The position numbers were made by a program, and so were the translations under genes. DNA of 64,000 nucleotides, from NCBI RefSeq assembly GCF_910592395.1, contig NC_088326.1, positions 9,863,001 through 9,927,000 of the forward strand, given 5' to 3'. The stretch is from Lineus longissimus (Eukaryota; Nemertea; Pilidiophora; Heteronemertea; Lineidae). The notes under the pieces are model-generated. The model was not told where the DNA came from and did no database searches. It worked only from the letters and a program-made list of their open reading frames with translations. Shown one piece after another: positions 59,840-64,000 of this stretch; position 1 is the stretch's first letter, and each line of letters begins with the position of its first letter.

Positions 59840-61730
59840 ACTTACTAACTACAGCCAGGCGTGTTCTGCCTAAGAGAGAAAGATGGAAAGAGAAAGTTTA
59901 AGAAAATCAAAACATAGTGGATGACGGACTGCATTTGCTTTTAAACATTGGTGACTGGTGTCCATACCGATCACGCAATGTACAAGAAGAAAAACTATTC
60001 AAAAAATCTTATTTTCAATTAGAAATTGTTAGATAATATCGTTGACGAGAAGTAGACGACATTTAAATATTTTAAAATAACTATAATATGCGGAAATGAT
60101 ATCCGTAAAAGCAACTTAAAAGAAATGGACATTTTTTATTGATTTTAGGGTTTTAAATCTGAAAAAATTCGCCCAATTTCTATACCAAGAATAAGTATTG
60201 CCCCGCCTTACGTATGGTAACCAATCTAGGCTCTATTTCAAACATAGCATTATCAATGGCTCTGCTCATCTCGGTGCGGATAGCGACGATATCGGTGATA
60301 AATTACCCCAAAATAGCTCCCATCCATTCACTGACGGAATAGAAATGGCATTGATCAACCAACCCTGGCAATATGGTCATAATAAAAGCAAAATAAGCTA
60401 ATTATTTAAAACATTTTTAGCAACTGATTTTAATTGATGCGTTTTGTTTATTTTCTGTGTTGGGGTAAAAAGAGGCATTGAACTGCATGTACATACCATG
60501 TGGCTCACCCTGGAGAACCATACCCAGATTGTCGCGAATCGGCCAGGCTACCGAACTTGCCGAGCTAGCCTGTCCTGGGAAGGGAGAAAGTTAAAAAGCA
60601 AACAGATTGGAACTTACGTGAACAAAAATATTTGTGCGCGCACTAAAGAGAAACTGGGTGGTTAATTTACCTCAAAATGTAATGATGTCCAAAATGTCCC
60701 CAGTTACCAGATGGGCACATGTTATTTCGGTAAAACTTATCACTGAACCAGCATTTTAGGTGTTTTGTGGTGCAGGTATGTTTTCCAGACCTCTTTCAGG
60801 CATCACCGATCGTGTTCGAAATAAAAACAAATGTATTTTGAAGGCCATCGACCCTGAGAAATTTACAGTAATTTGGTGCAGTTGTGGTTCTGTTGGGAGT
60901 GTTGAGGAGAAGTCTAGTTTTTAGGGTCATCACCCACGTACCAATATCTTTAGCATGACGACCGGGCCTGCCTCTGGACTTTGTTACTTCAAAGATGGCC
61001 ATCCTACAATTTGTAGCTGCATCCCGTAAGTAGTGTGCTTTGGTATAGTTTTTGTTTTATAAGTCGATCATTAAATTCTTAAAATCAGTTAATTGTTTAG
61101 TACCTCCGGTTAGATTAGAAGTTTAGAGAGATTAGTTCAAGCGTTTGACCAAGATGGTCATGTTACAGATTTCGGAATAAAATATCGATTAAGTATACAG
61201 AATTTCACGTTGATTTCGACTTCGACTTTCGCATGAACAGTTAACCAGTCCTAAAGGAGGATACAGGAGGGAATCAAGGACAATATTCGTTTCGTAATTT
61301 ATCAATCGGTCCTTCTCCTTCACAGAGAGCTATATGACAACGATTTCCAATGGGTATGCTCTATGGCTTAACATCATTTCCGGGAGTAATCTAGCTCCAT
61401 TGAGACTGCAATCGATCAATGGAGTGTCGTGTTATAATTGCGCGTAATAAATGAACAACCAGGAGCAGTGCAAGCGAAGCGGAACTTGTTGACAATATCC
61501 GTATTGCTGCCCTCAGTAAGATTAATTGGAACCGTCTACCTGGAAATGTAATTGAAATGATTATAGAAAGCGGCCTTCCCTTCCCCAGGGCAAAATGTGT
61601 TGGTGTGTACTTTGAATTCGAGCTTGTCAAAATATTAAATGGCATCGTATTTTCCAATCAACACAACATCAGATGTTATGTGGTGACCTTGAGCTACGTT
61701 ATATATCAGATGCCTCGGCTTTTTTCGCGT
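59840..61730. other. Intergenic, no gene recognised
   Basis: AT-rich with short frames. A run at about 61462-61600 (+) reads protein-like text (IAALSKINWNRLPGN) but has no motif I can name and no start or splice support. Confidence 0.35.
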
Positions 61731-61735
61731 CCCCA

Positions 61736-62014
61736 GGTACGCTTGCAATTACAAGACTCGAATGTACGCAATGCATTTCAGGACCACTCAACTACGATGA
61801 CATATTTCACTGTGTTCAAGACTATGCCCAGTGCAGCACAACACGCCTCACCGCAGCCAAAAATGGGGGTTTTACGATATGTGCATTGTTTTTGCTAGAC
61901 CACGGGTTTTACAAAAAAAATGCATTAACTGCAATTTATGCCCCGACATGCCGGAGGCGAAACGCTACAAGATGAAAAACAACGCAAACACTGCGAAGTC
62001 TGTTGTTAGAGCGT
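61736..62014 (+). pseudogene. Possible Ly6/three-finger-like cysteine-rich exon, frame-disrupted
   Basis: After an acceptor (TCCCCAG at 61730-61736) a frame reads LAITRLECTQCISG, HCVQDYAQCSTT, typical of the start of Ly6/uPAR modules (LxCxxC, later CST). The downstream motif MCIVFA...LQKKCINCNLCPDM, which looks like the end of the same module, lies in a different frame. The switch falls at homopolymers (AAAAATGGGGG) near 61859-61870. It could be a pseudogene, a sequencing error or chance. No signal-peptide exon was found. Confidence 0.3.
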
Positions 62015-62275
62015 GATAGTGGCTACGCTAATGATGTTAAGCCAAACTTTTTCTTGGTCACACAGCCTTTTGCTGAGCTAAGATCGTGTGATTAAGGATG
62101 CAATGTAAAGATTAGTCAAGAAGTACAATCAACCCCTAAACGATAAAATTGTGCGTTGCGACACGTTTCAAGTAAGCGTCTGGTTCACAATAGCATTTTC
62201 AAATAAAGTGCAAGCGTTTCCTTTCACCACGGCTTCAAACACCGATACAGTGCCCTAGAGAAACCATTTGTAGCC

Positions 62276-62408
62276 TAGCATTTGATAACGGAATAAGGTT
62301 TATGTCAAGAGAGACCATAGGCTTGACACTGAGCGTTCCCTAGAAGAGACTCTGTATCCTTACTAGCATTTGATAATGGAATGATGTTTATGTCAAGAGA
62401 GACCACAG
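62276..62408 (+). repeat. Short direct repeat pair
   Basis: A 45-bp phrase containing AGCATTTGATAA and TTTATGTCAAGAGAGACCA occurs twice, about 87 bp apart. No function is evident. Confidence 0.65.
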
Positions 62409-62409
62409 A

Positions 62410-64000
62410 CATTACGTTCTAGCATTACAAAAAAATTGTTGCCATGAATTCCTTCATTTCCCACCGGTCTTCTATCAAGCCAGCCAGTCATAACCACAGC
62501 ACAATGTCTAGCCTTCCCTTTGTTTGATTGTCATGACCATATTGGTAATTTGGATAAATCCCCTGGGTCATAGCTTGTTTATATTGATGATACCAGTATT
62601 TGCACTCAGGGGCAATAGTGTGTGTACAGATAATTAGCAACAGATGACAGTGTCTGTATCACTGCTGAATATTCGTTTTATTGCGGACCGATATTGCATC
62701 GGCTGCGAAATCTATATCAATGCCTGTCTCCTGACTCCTACTGCAGCTGAAAGGGTGGATGTCGTCCTGGGTGCCGACAAATGGTACCCAGGTTCGAGAT
62801 CGACTGGACAATAAGCACCCTGGGTGCCATTACACTAGACAAACAGCACCCAGCTTCTTTTTGCCTGGCTTACGTCTCTTAGGGACGACGTTTCTTGCAA
62901 TCTCGTTTTATCTCGCGCCGTGGTACCTGCGGCATTAGCAGTGCTCGAAATAAAAAGAAAAGATAAACAGAAAAAAACGCGTTTAGGCCTATAGGTCTTT
63001 GAAAGCACATTTATAGGGATATATGCAGAGAATGAAAAATTGTGTGATGACAAAATGAACGGATTTGCTGCGTATTTTTCTTGACAATCAGTCGATATGT
63101 ACCAGTACCACGGCATGTTAAAGGTCTATGTGTTAGATACGCTGCTGAACGGGCTTAATATCGTCGACACTGTATCTAGCACCTTCCCTAGAAAGCGGCC
63201 CTCTCCTATATTATTGGCTCAGCAGTGAAAAATTCCGGCCTAAAGTAGAGAGTCAAGCGAGCCAAAGGCGATTGCTGCTCACTTTACGATACCTCGTAAA
63301 TCTACTCTTATTGCAGTTCTCAAGTCTTGAAAAAGATGTTCCAGCTTAGGTAAAAAGCACGCGGCTGGTTGCGCAGTAACAACTCATCAGAACGGTCAGC
63401 AGTAATTCATCTGAAATTGTAATGTCCCTGCCTGGAAGCATTGGAACGGATGCATGACTCGACTATCCCCAAGAAAAATATTTTTAGTTCGGATGCTGAC
63501 TTTATCAAGTAGATGCTACCAGTTCCTGTTCTAATCATAAACCTAATGCTCTTGAATGGATAGAGGAAACGGATGTCAAAGGCAAATGAGTTATGATTGA
63601 GATGAATCGCGTTACGAATCGTTAAGCACTGCATTGATATAGTAACAAATGACCTATGCCATTTGGTGCTGCGAATGAGCATGCGAGCTTGTGGTGATCG
63701 GGGACGTAGCACAAAAAGTGGATGCATGATCAGTTACCAGTGTTATCTGCCTTGAGTCGGATATTCAGCGGCTTTATTTGAAGTTTATCACAAATCGAAG
63801 CCATAATTCAAATAGTCCAGTGATACAGCAAGCAACATTGTCATCTTCAACTTCAATAGTGGTGTTGTATTTTTAGGTGAAAGCATTTTATATCTTGAAA
63901 ACTTTATGACCTATGCGATATGGATGAATTTGACGACGATCAAATCACACACTAATGATCGCGTTTAACATAACAGTGTAGCACACAGCACTCCTCGCCC
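62410..64000. other. Intergenic to window end
   Basis: Between 62760 and 62860 the word GCACCCAG/CTGGGTGC recurs in both orientations, perhaps part of a degraded inverted-repeat element. No gene recognised. Confidence 0.4.

Overview
The window is animal nuclear DNA, not bacterial. Coding sequence is sparse and AT-rich. It occurs mostly as short exons bounded by AG/GT splice signals with consistent phases, and it encodes metazoan families: adenylate cyclase, C-type lectin, calcium-binding EGF, PAN/apple and rhodopsin-like GPCR. Many small inverted-repeat transposons separate the genes. The mix suggests a marine invertebrate (lancelet, hemichordate, echinoderm or lophotrochozoan). The sequence alone does not let me choose among these.

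Region 1-26.4 kb is a cluster of secreted or adhesive genes shaped by local duplication. On the + strand, a three-exon gene (signal peptide, PAN domain, PAN domain) is present as a nearly complete copy (15611-17300), a frameshifted copy (7433-9182), a 3' exon only (271-521) and several fragments. On the - strand, a signal peptide plus C-type lectin gene (26397 to 23155 or 23123) is followed in the same orientation by four exons that each encode a pair of EGF domains (22413 to 18765). All of these splice junctions share phase 1, so lectin and EGF exons could form one gene. A decayed EGF exon lies at 1424-1643. Between the duplicated blocks are the last catalytic exons of a type-3-like membrane adenylate cyclase (2029-3910), and a roughly 3.8 kb insertion (9270-13068) that carries a large inverted repeat.

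Region 26.4-41.8 kb is mostly non-coding. It holds a TTAA-flanked transposon with 325-bp inverted repeats (28676-30389), a third copy of a roughly 450-bp MITE, and a broken GT62 (Anp1/Mnn9-type) glycosyltransferase gene (31500-32535). Region 41.8-56.1 kb holds two GPCR genes with long uninterrupted reading frames, 41811-43037 (-) and 55092-56099 (+). Between them are MITEs and an array of palindromic repeats near 49 kb. Region 56.1-64 kb has a tandem repeat, a fold-back element and a possible frameshifted cysteine-rich (Ly6-like) exon near 61.7 kb.

Genes were recognised by reading translations against remembered family motifs. No database search was run, and exon boundaries are predictions from splice consensus and phase.
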